Source of the DNA: Mariprofundaceae bacterium
GTDB taxonomy: Bacteria; Pseudomonadota; Zetaproteobacteria; Mariprofundales; Mariprofundaceae
Assembly: GCA_030950825.1 (NCBI GenBank)
Contig: JAUZQT010000107.1
Span: 1 to 7,050, forward strand
DNA length: 7,050 bases
Direction: 5' to 3'
Shown here piece by piece: positions 1 through 6,168 of the stretch; position 1 is the stretch's first letter; every line of letters begins with the position of its first letter. The notes under the pieces are model-generated. The model saw only the letters and a list, made by a program, of their open reading frames with translations, was not told the origin of the DNA and did not search any database. Both the position numbers and the translations under genes were made by a program.

Positions 1-157
1 GATAACTTCCACCATTAGATGACCAGCGAGAGAGCCCTAGCATCGTTACTCGACCAGTCATTGAGAGTGCGGCTTCGGTGATTATTTTAAGTTGTTTGGA
101 TGCCGTGGAATCCAAAGTATTGCCTATTAGTAACAAGATGCACATCATTTCGTTCAT
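1..157 (-). CDS. Transposase, N-terminal 52 codons only (DDE type, IS4/IS701-like)
   Basis: From ATG at 157-155 the minus strand stays open for 52 codons to the window edge. The visible protein has a hydrophobic start (MNEMMCILLLIG) and then MTGRVTMLGLSRW followed by NGGSY. The pattern 'M(T/P)GRVTMLxISRWxxKGGSYRTxQRF' is one I recognise from the N-terminus of a widespread family of DDE transposases filed under IS4 or IS701; which of the two is uncertain from 52 residues. The DDE catalytic residues would lie beyond the edge. An AAGAAG stretch eight bases before the ATG is a weak ribosome binding site and sits inside an inverted-repeat arm. Further ATG codons at 148 and 145 are possible alternative starts. 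Whether the gene is intact cannot be judged. Confidence 0.65.
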   Translation of the reverse strand, partial: MNEMMCILLLIGNTLDSTASKQLKIITEAALSMTGRVTMLGLSRWSSNGGSY

Positions 158-223
158 GGGTAACTTCTTTTGTGAATCTGTTTATTTTTTGGAAAAAATA
201 ATGCTATGACAAAGAAGTTACCC
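158..223. repeat. Long inverted repeat at the IS end, able to hide the transposase RBS
   Basis: GGGTAACTTCTTT at 158-170 is the exact reverse complement of AAAGAAGTTACCC at 211-223. Allowing one bulged T, the pairing extends by two more base pairs, giving about 15 bp with a loop of about 36-40 bases. The inner arm abuts the transposase ATG at 157 and contains its AAGAAG ribosome binding site; the outer arm is the presumed IS end. In RNA read leftward through both arms, the binding site would be paired. Seen directly: the repeat. Inferred: its role. Confidence 0.85.
184..212 (-). promoter_or_regulatory. Possible transposase promoter inside the IS end
   Basis: On the minus strand TTGTCA (212-207) is one base from the sigma-70 -35 consensus. 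After a 17-base spacer it is followed by AAAAAT (189-184), a 4-of-6 match to the -10. A start near 177 would leave the outer inverted-repeat arm out of the transcript, so the element's own mRNA could not form the masking hairpin. The -10 is weak and the call rests on spacing and position. Confidence 0.35.
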
Positions 224-304
224 TATCAAATTTTGGCGAAGGTATTGTTATGTCAAATGCCTCGTTTTTTACGAATAGTATCAAATGATGGCATCGTGAA
301 AAAT

Positions 305-347
305 CAGCGAGCAATGAATCGCTGCTCGAATTGTTTCGATTAATTCG
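305..347. repeat. Overlapping short inverted repeats in the tex leader region
   Basis: CAGCGA (305-310) pairs with TCGCTG (319-324) and, in a mutually exclusive way, CGAGCA (308-313) pairs with TGCTCG (323-328). CGAATT (327-332) also pairs with AATTCG (342-347). The stems are only 6 bp and none is followed by a T tract, so this is not a terminator. They lie upstream of the likely tex promoter, so an operator is as likely as an RNA structure, and chance cannot be excluded. Nothing else recognisable lies between the IS end and the tex promoter. Confidence 0.25.
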
Positions 348-365
348 CTAACGTTTCCAAATATC

Positions 366-391
366 TTGCAGGAATCAATGGCTGCTATAGA
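366..391 (+). promoter_or_regulatory. Possible extended -10 promoter of tex
   Basis: TGCTATAGA at 383-391 fits an extended -10 (TGn followed by TATAGA, 4 of 6). A TTGCAG at 366-371 resembles a -35 but sits only 14 bases upstream, which is short; extended -10 promoters can do without a good -35. A start near 398 would give a leader of about 30 bases before the tex ATG. The core GCTGCTATA is shared exactly with the promoter proposed upstream of 3881. Confidence 0.35.
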
Positions 392-429
392 AAGCGGCAC
401 ATTGATTGATTGTTGTTTGGAGATGTTTG

Positions 430-2796
430 ATGATTAAGAAAATTGCACAAGAACTGAATGTGGCTGAAAAGCAAGTGGCCGCCGCTATTGCACTATTAGA
501 TGATGATGCAACAGTTCCATTTATTGCGCGCTATCGTAAAGAAAAAACAGGTGGCTTGGATGATGGTCAATTGCGTTATTTGGAAGATCGTTTGCGTTAT
601 TTGCGCGAACTTGAAACCCGACGCGCAGCCATTTTGAAAAGCATTCAAACGCAAGAGAAGCTGACGCCTATGCTGGAAAAGGCCATAGCCTCAGCCGATA
701 CAATGACACGATTGGAAGATTTGTATTTGCCCTATAAGCCACGCCGTAGAAGCAAAGCGCAGGCCGCACGAGAGGCTGGTTTGGAATCTCTGGTTGAATT
801 ATTGCTGGCTGATATGACGCAGCAACCAAAAACGGTTGCTCTTAATTTTATCAATGCCGATGCGGGCATTGATGAGGCCGATGCTGCCCTAGCTGGAGCA
901 CAACAAATCATCATGGAGATGTTGGGTGAAAAAGCCGATGTTTTGACGATCTTACGGGATTATATGCAAAAACATGCGCTGCTCACCGCTCGCGTAGTGA
1001 AAAAGAGAGCGGAAGAAGGAGAGAAGTTCAAAGATTACTTCGACTATTCAGAAGCTTGGAAAAAGGTGCCTTCGCATCGTGCTTTGGCGCTGTTTCGCGG
1101 CCAAAAAGAAGGTGTTTTACGCATCAAGCTATTGCCAGGGAATGATGAACTTCAAGCCCATGACTTTTGTGAAGACATCATGGCAAAATCTCTGGGCATT
1201 GCAGATAGAGGGCGAGCGGCCGATGACTGGCTTCTGGAAAGCGTCCGTTTGGCTTGGAAAGCCAAGGTGTTGATGCGTTTGCAAGTGGATTTACTGCTGG
1301 CACTTCGCAACAAATCCGAGGAAGAGGCTATTCTAGTATTTGCCAATAACTTGCGTGATTTGTTGCTGGCAGCTCCCGCTGGGCAGCGGGCAACCATGGG
1401 CTTGGATCCTGGTTTGCGCAGTGGTGTTAAAGTCGCTGTAACTGATGCAACTGGCAAGGTATTGGATACGGCGACCATTTACCCGCATGTCCCTGCCCGC
1501 CGTTGGAATGAAGCCATTGCAGCCTTGGCGGTATTGGCGGATAAGCATCAGGTCGATCTGGTTGCCATAGGGAATGGCACAGGCTCGCGCGAAACCGAAT
1601 CCTTGATGAAGGCTCTTGCCGAAGATTTTCCGCAGCTCCATTTAACATCCGTGGTGGTGTCTGAAGCAGGCGCTTCAGTTTACTCTGCATCCGAAATTGG
1701 TGCCCATGAATTTCCTGATTTGGATGTCACATTGCGCGGTGCCGTCTCGATTGCGCGTCGCTTGCAGGATCCTTTGGCTGAGCTGGTTAAAATTGAGCCT
1801 AAGGCCATTGGTGTTGGGCAATATCAACATGACGTCAACCAATCGCATCTGGCACGTACACTGGATGCTGTGGTGGAAGATTGCGTGAATCAGGTGGGGG
1901 TAGATGTAAACACTGCATCAGCGCATTTATTGGCATACGTGGCAGGTTTAAGCCGTAGCATGGCTGAAAGCATTGTTGCTTATCGTGATGAGCATGGGCG
2001 TTTCCCAAACCGTGAAGAGCTGCATAAGGTCAAAGGTGTTGGGCCAAAGGCTTTTGAGCAAGCCGCTGGTTTTTTGCGTATTTTAAATGGCGAGAATCCT
2101 TTGGATGCATCGGCCGTTCACCCAGAGGCGTATGCAGTGGTTGAACATATTGCACAAAAGAAAAAAACCACAGTACAAGAGCTGCTTGGTAACCAAACTA
2201 TTCTACATGGCTTAAAGGCAAAAGATTTTGCCAGCAATGCTTTTGGCGAAATCACGGTGTCGGATATTTTTCAAGAGCTGGAAAAACCAGGCCGTGACCC
2301 AAGGCCAGAATTTAAAACCGCCACCTTTCGTTCGGGTGTGAATGATATACATGATTTGAAAGAAGGCATGATTCTTGAAGGCGTGGTTAGTAATGTTGCC
2401 AACTTTGGTGCTTTTGTGGATATTGGGGTGCATCAGGATGGCTTGGTACATATCTCTGCATTGGCAGATAAATTTGTGGATGATCCAAGAAAAGTGGTAA
2501 AAACGGGTGATGTTGTGAAGGTGAAGGTGCTGGAAGCCGATGCCAAACGCAAACGTATTTCATTAACTATGTGTCTGGATGATGGCATCGAACCGTTGAC
2601 AGAAGAAGCGCCACGCTGGAAAAAAAACAAATCTGGTCACGGGCAAGTTCGTGAGCCTGAAAGTGTACAGCAAAAAGTGAAACGCCAAATGCACAAACAG
2701 CAACAACAAGCACAGAATGACAAAAGAAAGGGGCATAAAAAGGAGGCGCCGATGAGCGCCCTAGAAATGGCTTTTGCCAAGGCACTCAACAAATGA
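430..2796 (+). CDS. tex: Tex family S1 RNA-binding transcription accessory protein
   Basis: Cytoplasmic nucleic-acid-binding protein of the Tex/Spt6-like family, linked in other bacteria to transcription and toxin-gene expression. The 788-residue product is near the 773 of E. coli Tex and follows it throughout. The N-terminal helical Tex region includes VPFIARYRKE (29-38). A YqgF/RNase H-like fold begins at about 323 (MGLDPGLRSGVKVAV). The conserved GVGQYQHDV is at 461-469, helix-hairpin-helix repeats at about 486-560 and an S1 domain at about 646-716 (NVANFGAFVDIGVHQDGLVHIS core). A Lys/Gln-rich basic tail follows. The frame can be opened from TTG at 406, but ATG 430 is preferred: GGAG lies 7 bases before it, and the family homology starts just after it. 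The stop overlaps the next start (ATGA), so the exonuclease is coupled to it. Confidence 0.97.
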   Translation: MIKKIAQELNVAEKQVAAAIALLDDDATVPFIARYRKEKTGGLDDGQLRYLEDRLRYLRELETRRAAILKSIQTQEKLTPMLEKAIASADTMTRLEDLYLPYKPRRRSKAQAAREAGLESLVELLLADMTQQPKTVALNFINADAGIDEADAALAGAQQIIMEMLGEKADVLTILRDYMQKHALLTARVVKKRAEEGEKFKDYFDYSEAWKKVPSHRALALFRGQKEGVLRIKLLPGNDELQAHDFCEDIMAKSLGIADRGRAADDWLLESVRLAWKAKVLMRLQVDLLLALRNKSEEEAILVFANNLRDLLLAAPAGQRATMGLDPGLRSGVKVAVTDATGKVLDTATIYPHVPARRWNEAIAALAVLADKHQVDLVAIGNGTGSRETESLMKALAEDFPQLHLTSVVVSEAGASVYSASEIGAHEFPDLDVTLRGAVSIARRLQDPLAELVKIEPKAIGVGQYQHDVNQSHLARTLDAVVEDCVNQVGVDVNTASAHLLAYVAGLSRSMAESIVAYRDEHGRFPNREELHKVKGVGPKAFEQAAGFLRILNGENPLDASAVHPEAYAVVEHIAQKKKTTVQELLGNQTILHGLKAKDFASNAFGEITVSDIFQELEKPGRDPRPEFKTATFRSGVNDIHDLKEGMILEGVVSNVANFGAFVDIGVHQDGLVHISALADKFVDDPRKVVKTGDVVKVKVLEADAKRKRISLTMCLDDGIEPLTEEAPRWKKNKSGHGQVREPESVQQKVKRQMHKQQQQAQNDKRKGHKKEAPMSALEMAFAKALNK
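2741..2796 (+). promoter_or_regulatory. Internal Shine-Dalgarno and 14-codon in-frame start at the end of tex
   Basis: AGGAGG at 2741-2746 stands 5 bases before an in-frame ATG (2752) within tex. That start would give a 14-codon product ending at the tex stop (2794-2796), where the exonuclease ATG (2793) overlaps as ATGA. A GGCGC/GCGCC stem (2745-2749 with 2756-2760) has the ATG in its 6-base loop. Ribosomes entering here could reach the exonuclease by termination-reinitiation without translating all of tex. The sequence is plain; the function is inference. The bases also encode conserved C-terminal Tex residues (MSALEMAF-type end), so the start could be incidental. Confidence 0.35.
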
Positions 2797-3701
2797 ATAT
2801 ACAAGAAGCAGCAAACCTACTGGCCAAATCGGATGAATATCGCGTTCTCAAACGCCTGCATGCCCCTGATGTTTATCATCAAGGTGAACCATTAACACGG
2901 CGTATTGGTTTGGTTATTGATACAGAAACCACTGGCGTGGATACCAGCAAGGATAAGATTATTGAGTTGGGCTTTGTGGCATTTGAGTATGATGCTGGTT
3001 CAGGAAATATTTATCGTATTTTACACACCTATGATGGTTTTGAAGATCCACAAGAGCCGTTGTCTGAGGTCATTAAAACACTGACTGGCATTGATGATGA
3101 TATGTTGAAAGACCAACATCTAGACGATGCGGAAATCAATGATTGGCTAAAAAAATCCAGTGTTGTCATTGCGCATAACGCAAGCTTTGATCGCGCTATG
3201 CTAGAGCGGCGCTTACCAGCTGTAGAAGATACCGCATGGGCGTGTACGTTTGCTGATATTGATTTGCAGGCTGAGGGCATTGGTAGTCGAAAATTGGATT
3301 ATATTGCCTATCAGCTGGGTTATTTCTTCGATGGACACCGCGCGGTGAATGATGCTCAGGCAACCCTGCATTTGTTAAGTTATGCCTTGCCTGTGTCTAA
3401 AAAACTAGCAATGGCTGAGTTGTTGGCCTCGGCTCGTGAAAAAAGACTGCGGATTTTTGCTATTGCAGCGCCCTTTGATAAAAAGGATGTTTTGAAAGGC
3501 CGTGGCTATCGCTGGCTACCAACGTTCTCATATGGCGCTTCCAAAAAAGGTGTCTGGAGTATTTGTGTTGCCGAAGCGGCATCCCAAGCCGAACAAACAT
3601 GGCTGCGTGAACATGTTTATTCAGGCAAACAAGCGCTCTTTCAATGCACATCATTAACAGCAAAAAACCGTTATTCTGTACGGGAATTTTCACTCGGTTA
3701 A
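2793..3701 (+). CDS. DEDDh 3'-5' exonuclease (DnaQ/epsilon-like) with extra C-terminal domain
   Basis: A 302-residue protein predicted to remove nucleotides from DNA or RNA 3' ends with two metal ions. All DEDDh residues are present: ExoI VIDTETTG (D43, E45), ExoII AHNASFDRAMLERR (D133) and ExoIII GHRAVNDAQAT (H182, D187). It differs from replicative DnaQ in its N-terminal extension of about 37 residues and a separate C-terminal region (about 220-298). That region contains LKGRGYRW followed by GVWSICV and looks like small domains with an 'LKxRGxRWxxxxxxW' pattern. No obvious clamp-binding motif follows the exonuclease domain. It is therefore more likely an accessory repair or RNA-processing nuclease than the polymerase III proofreading subunit. 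Its ATG overlaps the tex stop by 4 bases and has only a weak own ribosome binding site, so translational coupling is likely. No convincing terminator follows it. Confidence 0.88.
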   Translation: MNIQEAANLLAKSDEYRVLKRLHAPDVYHQGEPLTRRIGLVIDTETTGVDTSKDKIIELGFVAFEYDAGSGNIYRILHTYDGFEDPQEPLSEVIKTLTGIDDDMLKDQHLDDAEINDWLKKSSVVIAHNASFDRAMLERRLPAVEDTAWACTFADIDLQAEGIGSRKLDYIAYQLGYFFDGHRAVNDAQATLHLLSYALPVSKKLAMAELLASAREKRLRIFAIAAPFDKKDVLKGRGYRWLPTFSYGASKKGVWSICVAEAASQAEQTWLREHVYSGKQALFQCTSLTAKNRYSVREFSLG

Positions 3702-3785
3702 TATAAGGGTCTCGCCGATGAAACCCGTCAGAAGATTAAACTTTTTCTATCAGAAACATAAACGTTTCATTACGATGTATTCATA

Positions 3786-3801
3786 TGTGCGTCTTGTCAC
3801 A
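3786..3801. promoter_or_regulatory. CRP-like palindrome upstream of the TolB-like operon
   Basis: TGTGCGTCTTGTCACA matches the CRP consensus TGTGA-N6-TCACA at 9 of 10 defined bases, with ATGTG/CACAT arms when read one base wider. Its centre is about 30 bases before the start predicted from the -10 at 3812-3817. That is closer than an activating class II site (about -41), so binding here would more likely repress or compete with polymerase. No CRP gene is visible, and one site may arise by chance. Confidence 0.35.
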
Positions 3802-3808
3802 TGCGAGC

Positions 3809-3817
3809 TGCTATACT
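3809..3817 (+). promoter_or_regulatory. Extended -10 promoter of the TolB-like operon
   Basis: TGCTATACT is a good extended -10 (TGn plus TATACT, 5 of 6 to TATAAT). No convincing -35 stands at 16-18 bases; TTGTCA at 3794-3799 is only 12 bases away. Start of transcription would be near 3824, leaving a leader of about 57 bases with AAGGAG just before the ATG at 3881. The 179-bp gap after the exonuclease supports a separate transcription unit. Confidence 0.55.
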
Positions 3818-3880
3818 CCGCCAAACTTCGTCCAACGCGTTCTACAAGTAGAGCTGCAAGGGACTTATAAAGGAGTAAAT

Positions 3881-4972
3881 ATGAACCCATTATGGATAAG
3901 GTCGCTAGGCTTGGCTGCCATCGCGCTTGCTGCTTTAGCAGAGCCTATTATCGTGCATGCCAAACCCATTGAAAAAGAGCTGTTTCCTGTTGATTCACTG
4001 TTATTCGATAAAAAACATGCACTAACCTACCCTACAGTAGCTGGTTCATTTATGGTTTATAATGAAAACCATATGGATGAATTCAGTGTTGTTCGTGTGC
4101 CCACCAATCAAGTTGATATGGATGGAAAACGTGTTGATCCAACCATGCTCAATGAAGTTTTGCGTCAAGGTGTGGCACTCAAAGATGGCGGCATTGGTTA
4201 TGTTAGCAACCGTATCGGGCCTGTATCCGCATGGTTTTGGCAGGGTAAAGGCGATTCCCATATTGCAATTGCCAATATGGCACTATTTCGTGGTGGTTTG
4301 ATTCCAGGGCATTTGAATGCATCAGCTAATGCACAGACTTGGTGTTTTGATGCAACCTTACAAAAAATTCGCCATAATCAACTGCTTAATGAGTTTTCTA
4401 ACCCCAATAATAGTGAATTATTAGGGCAGAATTGGCGTATTTACAACTCCAATTTTGTGGCCTATAAAATGGCTTACAGAGATACAAAAACAGGTACAAA
4501 AAACAAACTTCATAGTCCGTCGTTATTCGTATTCAAGCGTGCCAGCAGTGAGCTAAGTATGCTACCCAACGCCTTTGACGGTACTATTTCCCCCGATGGT
4601 AAGCAAATTGCTTTTGTGCGAGAAGTTCATGGCAATTACGATCTATGGTTGCAAAACCTAGATGGCACTGGCTTAACACAGTTGACCAGTAATACATTTG
4701 GTGATTTTGAACCTGCATTTAGCCCTGATGGTAAAAAATTGGCTTTTGTTTCAAATCGCCATAGCAAAGGGAATGTCCGTCATACATCTATTTATATTAT
4801 AGATATCAACACAGGTGAAACCGCGCGTATTACCAATGCGCCCCGTGCAACGGATGGTGGTGTCGCATGGAAGGATGATCACACACTTGTTTTTCACTCC
4901 AATCGCGACCTTAACAAACCACAGAGTAGAACCATATCTGACTGGAACCTCTGGCAAGTTGCCTTTCGCTAA
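3881..4972 (+). CDS. Exported TolB-like PD40 beta-propeller protein, first of a pair
   Basis: A 363-residue protein of unknown specific role, predicted periplasmic. The N-terminus is a signal peptide (one Arg at 7, hydrophobic 8-25, likely cleavage after VHA at 25-27, alternatively ALA at 18-20) with no lipobox. Two clear PD40 repeats carry SPDG followed by K-x-(I/L)-A-F-V (from 237 and from 281), and a third weaker one near the end reads VAWKDDHTLVFHSNRD. The first 200 residues have no recognisable motif. True TolB is about 430 residues with an N-terminal TolB domain, which is missing here, so I do not call it tolB. ATG 3881 is chosen because AAGGAG lies 5 bases upstream and the signal peptide starts there; the longer frame from 3785 would run through the promoter. 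A 65-base gap with a small CTGAA/TTCAG hairpin (4974-4986) leads to the paralogue, so both are probably one operon. Confidence 0.82.
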   Translation: MNPLWIRSLGLAAIALAALAEPIIVHAKPIEKELFPVDSLLFDKKHALTYPTVAGSFMVYNENHMDEFSVVRVPTNQVDMDGKRVDPTMLNEVLRQGVALKDGGIGYVSNRIGPVSAWFWQGKGDSHIAIANMALFRGGLIPGHLNASANAQTWCFDATLQKIRHNQLLNEFSNPNNSELLGQNWRIYNSNFVAYKMAYRDTKTGTKNKLHSPSLFVFKRASSELSMLPNAFDGTISPDGKQIAFVREVHGNYDLWLQNLDGTGLTQLTSNTFGDFEPAFSPDGKKLAFVSNRHSKGNVRHTSIYIIDINTGETARITNAPRATDGGVAWKDDHTLVFHSNRDLNKPQSRTISDWNLWQVAFR

Positions 4973-5037
4973 GCTGAATCATTCAGGCTAAGGCATTTTG
5001 AAAAAAAACATTATCGAAAACGACGAAGGATAAAACC

Positions 5038-6066
5038 ATGAAAAAGACACTTATATTAATCGCTATTACCATGAGCATTTCCACTGCACAGGCGAATAAT
5101 TTGTTTGATTTTATGAAAAATTCAGCAACTCAAACAAGCAACGAAATTGTTGACGGTGCTCAGCTGGTTACCCTAGAGCCCAAAGAAAGTGAAATGTATC
5201 CAAAGGCATCGCCTGATGGCAGGTATCTGTTAACATTAACAAGCAATAACAGACATTATTGGATTTCGAGACGTGCCATTGAAAATGGAGACCCATTAAA
5301 TGCTGTGAGTGATGATCTGGCTGCGCTGGCATCGGTCGCTTGGTTTGGTCAAGATGTTACTTTTTTATCCAGCCGAACTGGTATGTTGGGTCTATGGAAA
5401 AAACCTGCTGACGGTGAAGGCCTTATGCGCCGCAGCAAAGAGTTAACAGGCAAATTAAAGGATATTACTTTATTAAAAGACGGCAGTATTATTGCAACCC
5501 GCCTTGTGATGCACAGTCATGATAGGCATGCAAAAAAAGAGAAGCTTGATAACTTTAACAACTGGAAAATCATGGGAACGCATGGTTATATCGTACATAT
5601 TGCTGCTGATGGTTCCGAAAAACGTTTGAGCGAGGGTTTTCACGCTGCTGTTTCCCCTGATGGTCAACGAATCGTCTTCTCCATGCCTATAGGCCGAAGT
5701 ATACATTTGTTTTTAATGGACATTGATGGCTCAAACTTGGCTGAGCTTACGGATGTACGCAGTGTTGATGTACAAGCTACTTGGAGCCCTGATGGGCAAT
5801 GGATTGTTTTTTCTTCAAATCGCTCCCATGCCGATATGCGCAGCGGCAAAAAGAGCCAGTGGGATGTTTGGGCTGTAAGCAGTGAGGGCAAGAAACTGAC
5901 CCAACTCACATTTGATGCGGCGCGTGATGGCGCCCCATCTTTGGCAAGCAACGGTTATGTTTATTTTCATTCCGATCGTAAAGTTGGTAAGGAATTAAAA
6001 ACAGAACGTCAAATTCAAGGTCAAGTAGGTCGCTTTCATATTTGGCGGATTAAAATGCCTCAATAA
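5038..6066 (+). CDS. Exported TolB-like PD40 beta-propeller protein, second of a pair
   Basis: A 342-residue predicted periplasmic protein. The signal peptide is textbook: MKK, a hydrophobic stretch, then AQA at 17-19 followed by NN. Three PD40 SPDG motifs are visible (58-61, 206-209, 250-253); the last two sit in VSPDGQRIVF and WSPDGQWIVFSSNRS blades. A beta-propeller scaffold for protein binding is expected from the family, but no catalytic residues or partner are evident. The TolB N-terminal domain is absent. The end (FHSDRK...R...HIWRIKMPQ) resembles the end of the upstream protein (FHSNRD...R...NLWQVAFR), which supports duplication and divergence. GAAGGA ends 7 bases before the ATG. A strong terminator 30 bases after the stop closes the operon. 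The biological role is unknown; an envelope-associated scaffold is the broadest safe reading. Confidence 0.82.
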   Translation: MKKTLILIAITMSISTAQANNLFDFMKNSATQTSNEIVDGAQLVTLEPKESEMYPKASPDGRYLLTLTSNNRHYWISRRAIENGDPLNAVSDDLAALASVAWFGQDVTFLSSRTGMLGLWKKPADGEGLMRRSKELTGKLKDITLLKDGSIIATRLVMHSHDRHAKKEKLDNFNNWKIMGTHGYIVHIAADGSEKRLSEGFHAAVSPDGQRIVFSMPIGRSIHLFLMDIDGSNLAELTDVRSVDVQATWSPDGQWIVFSSNRSHADMRSGKKSQWDVWAVSSEGKKLTQLTFDAARDGAPSLASNGYVYFHSDRKVGKELKTERQIQGQVGRFHIWRIKMPQ

Positions 6067-6096
6067 TAAGCTTGAAACATAATATAAATATTGATC

Positions 6097-6133
6097 AAAC
6101 GTCTGTAAACATTGTGTTTACAGACGTTTTTTT
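6097..6133 (+). terminator. Strong intrinsic terminator of the TolB-like operon
   Basis: AAACGTCTGTAAAC (6097-6110) and GTTTACAGACGTTT (6116-6129) form a perfect 14-bp stem with a 5-base loop (ATTGT), running into seven Ts (6127-6133). It lies 30 bases after the second propeller gene. Read on the minus strand only three Ts follow, so it should act mainly on rightward transcription and offers little protection against transcripts leaving the IS. Confidence 0.93.
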
Positions 6134-6139
6134 CATTAT

Positions 6140-6168
6140 AAATGGTGGGCTCACTAGCCCTGTCATTT
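6140..6168. repeat. Imperfect hairpin between the converging operon and IS
   Basis: AAATG (6140-6144) pairs with CATTT (6164-6168), and within it GGGCT (6147-6151) pairs with AGCCC (6156-6160) around a CACT loop, with a small internal bulge. It spans the proposed junction of chromosome and IS end. No T tract follows on either strand, so it is a poor terminator; it might slow minus-strand transcripts or be chance. Confidence 0.4.

Larger units (their letters stand above)
1..223 (-). mobile_element. 5' end of an insertion sequence, cut by the left window edge
   Basis: A transposase reading frame begins at 157 on the minus strand and runs off the left edge. Just outside its start lies GGGTAACTTCTTTGT (minus strand, from 223 inward), which I take as the element's terminal inverted repeat, so the outer end is placed at or near 223. 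The opposite end and the target duplication are outside the window, so the boundary is inferred and could shift by a few bases. The element points away from tex and does not interrupt it. Confidence 0.6.

Noticed and set aside
6..206. Plus-strand open frame through the left IS end
   Set aside because: It is antisense to the transposase frame, begins at a stop near the edge and shows no family signature; the minus-strand frame is the convincing one.
170..210. Outward promoter in the left IS driving tex
   Set aside because: TGCTATGAC looks like a weak extended -10 but has no -35 and lies more than 200 bases before tex; the site at 383-391 is better.
158..223. A 66-base MITE or independent hairpin element
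   Set aside because: The transposase frame starts immediately beside the inner arm, so an IS end with an internal repeat copy explains it better.
224..286. TATCAAAT repeated at 224-231 and 279-286 as a target duplication
   Set aside because: Both copies lie on the same side of the IS end, and an 8-base AT-rich repeat is easily found by chance.
406..429. Upstream TTG start giving Tex eight extra residues
   Set aside because: No ribosome binding site at a proper distance, and family similarity begins after ATG 430, which has GGAG seven bases before it.
3707..3746. Terminator after the exonuclease gene
   Set aside because: Only a 4-bp GGGT/ACCC stem with a 12-base loop, and the T run is 14 bases away; too weak to call.
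3785..3880. Earlier ATG for the first TolB-like protein
   Set aside because: The 32 extra codons would run through the -10 element, have no ribosome binding site and place residues before a good signal peptide; AAGGAG clearly marks 3881.
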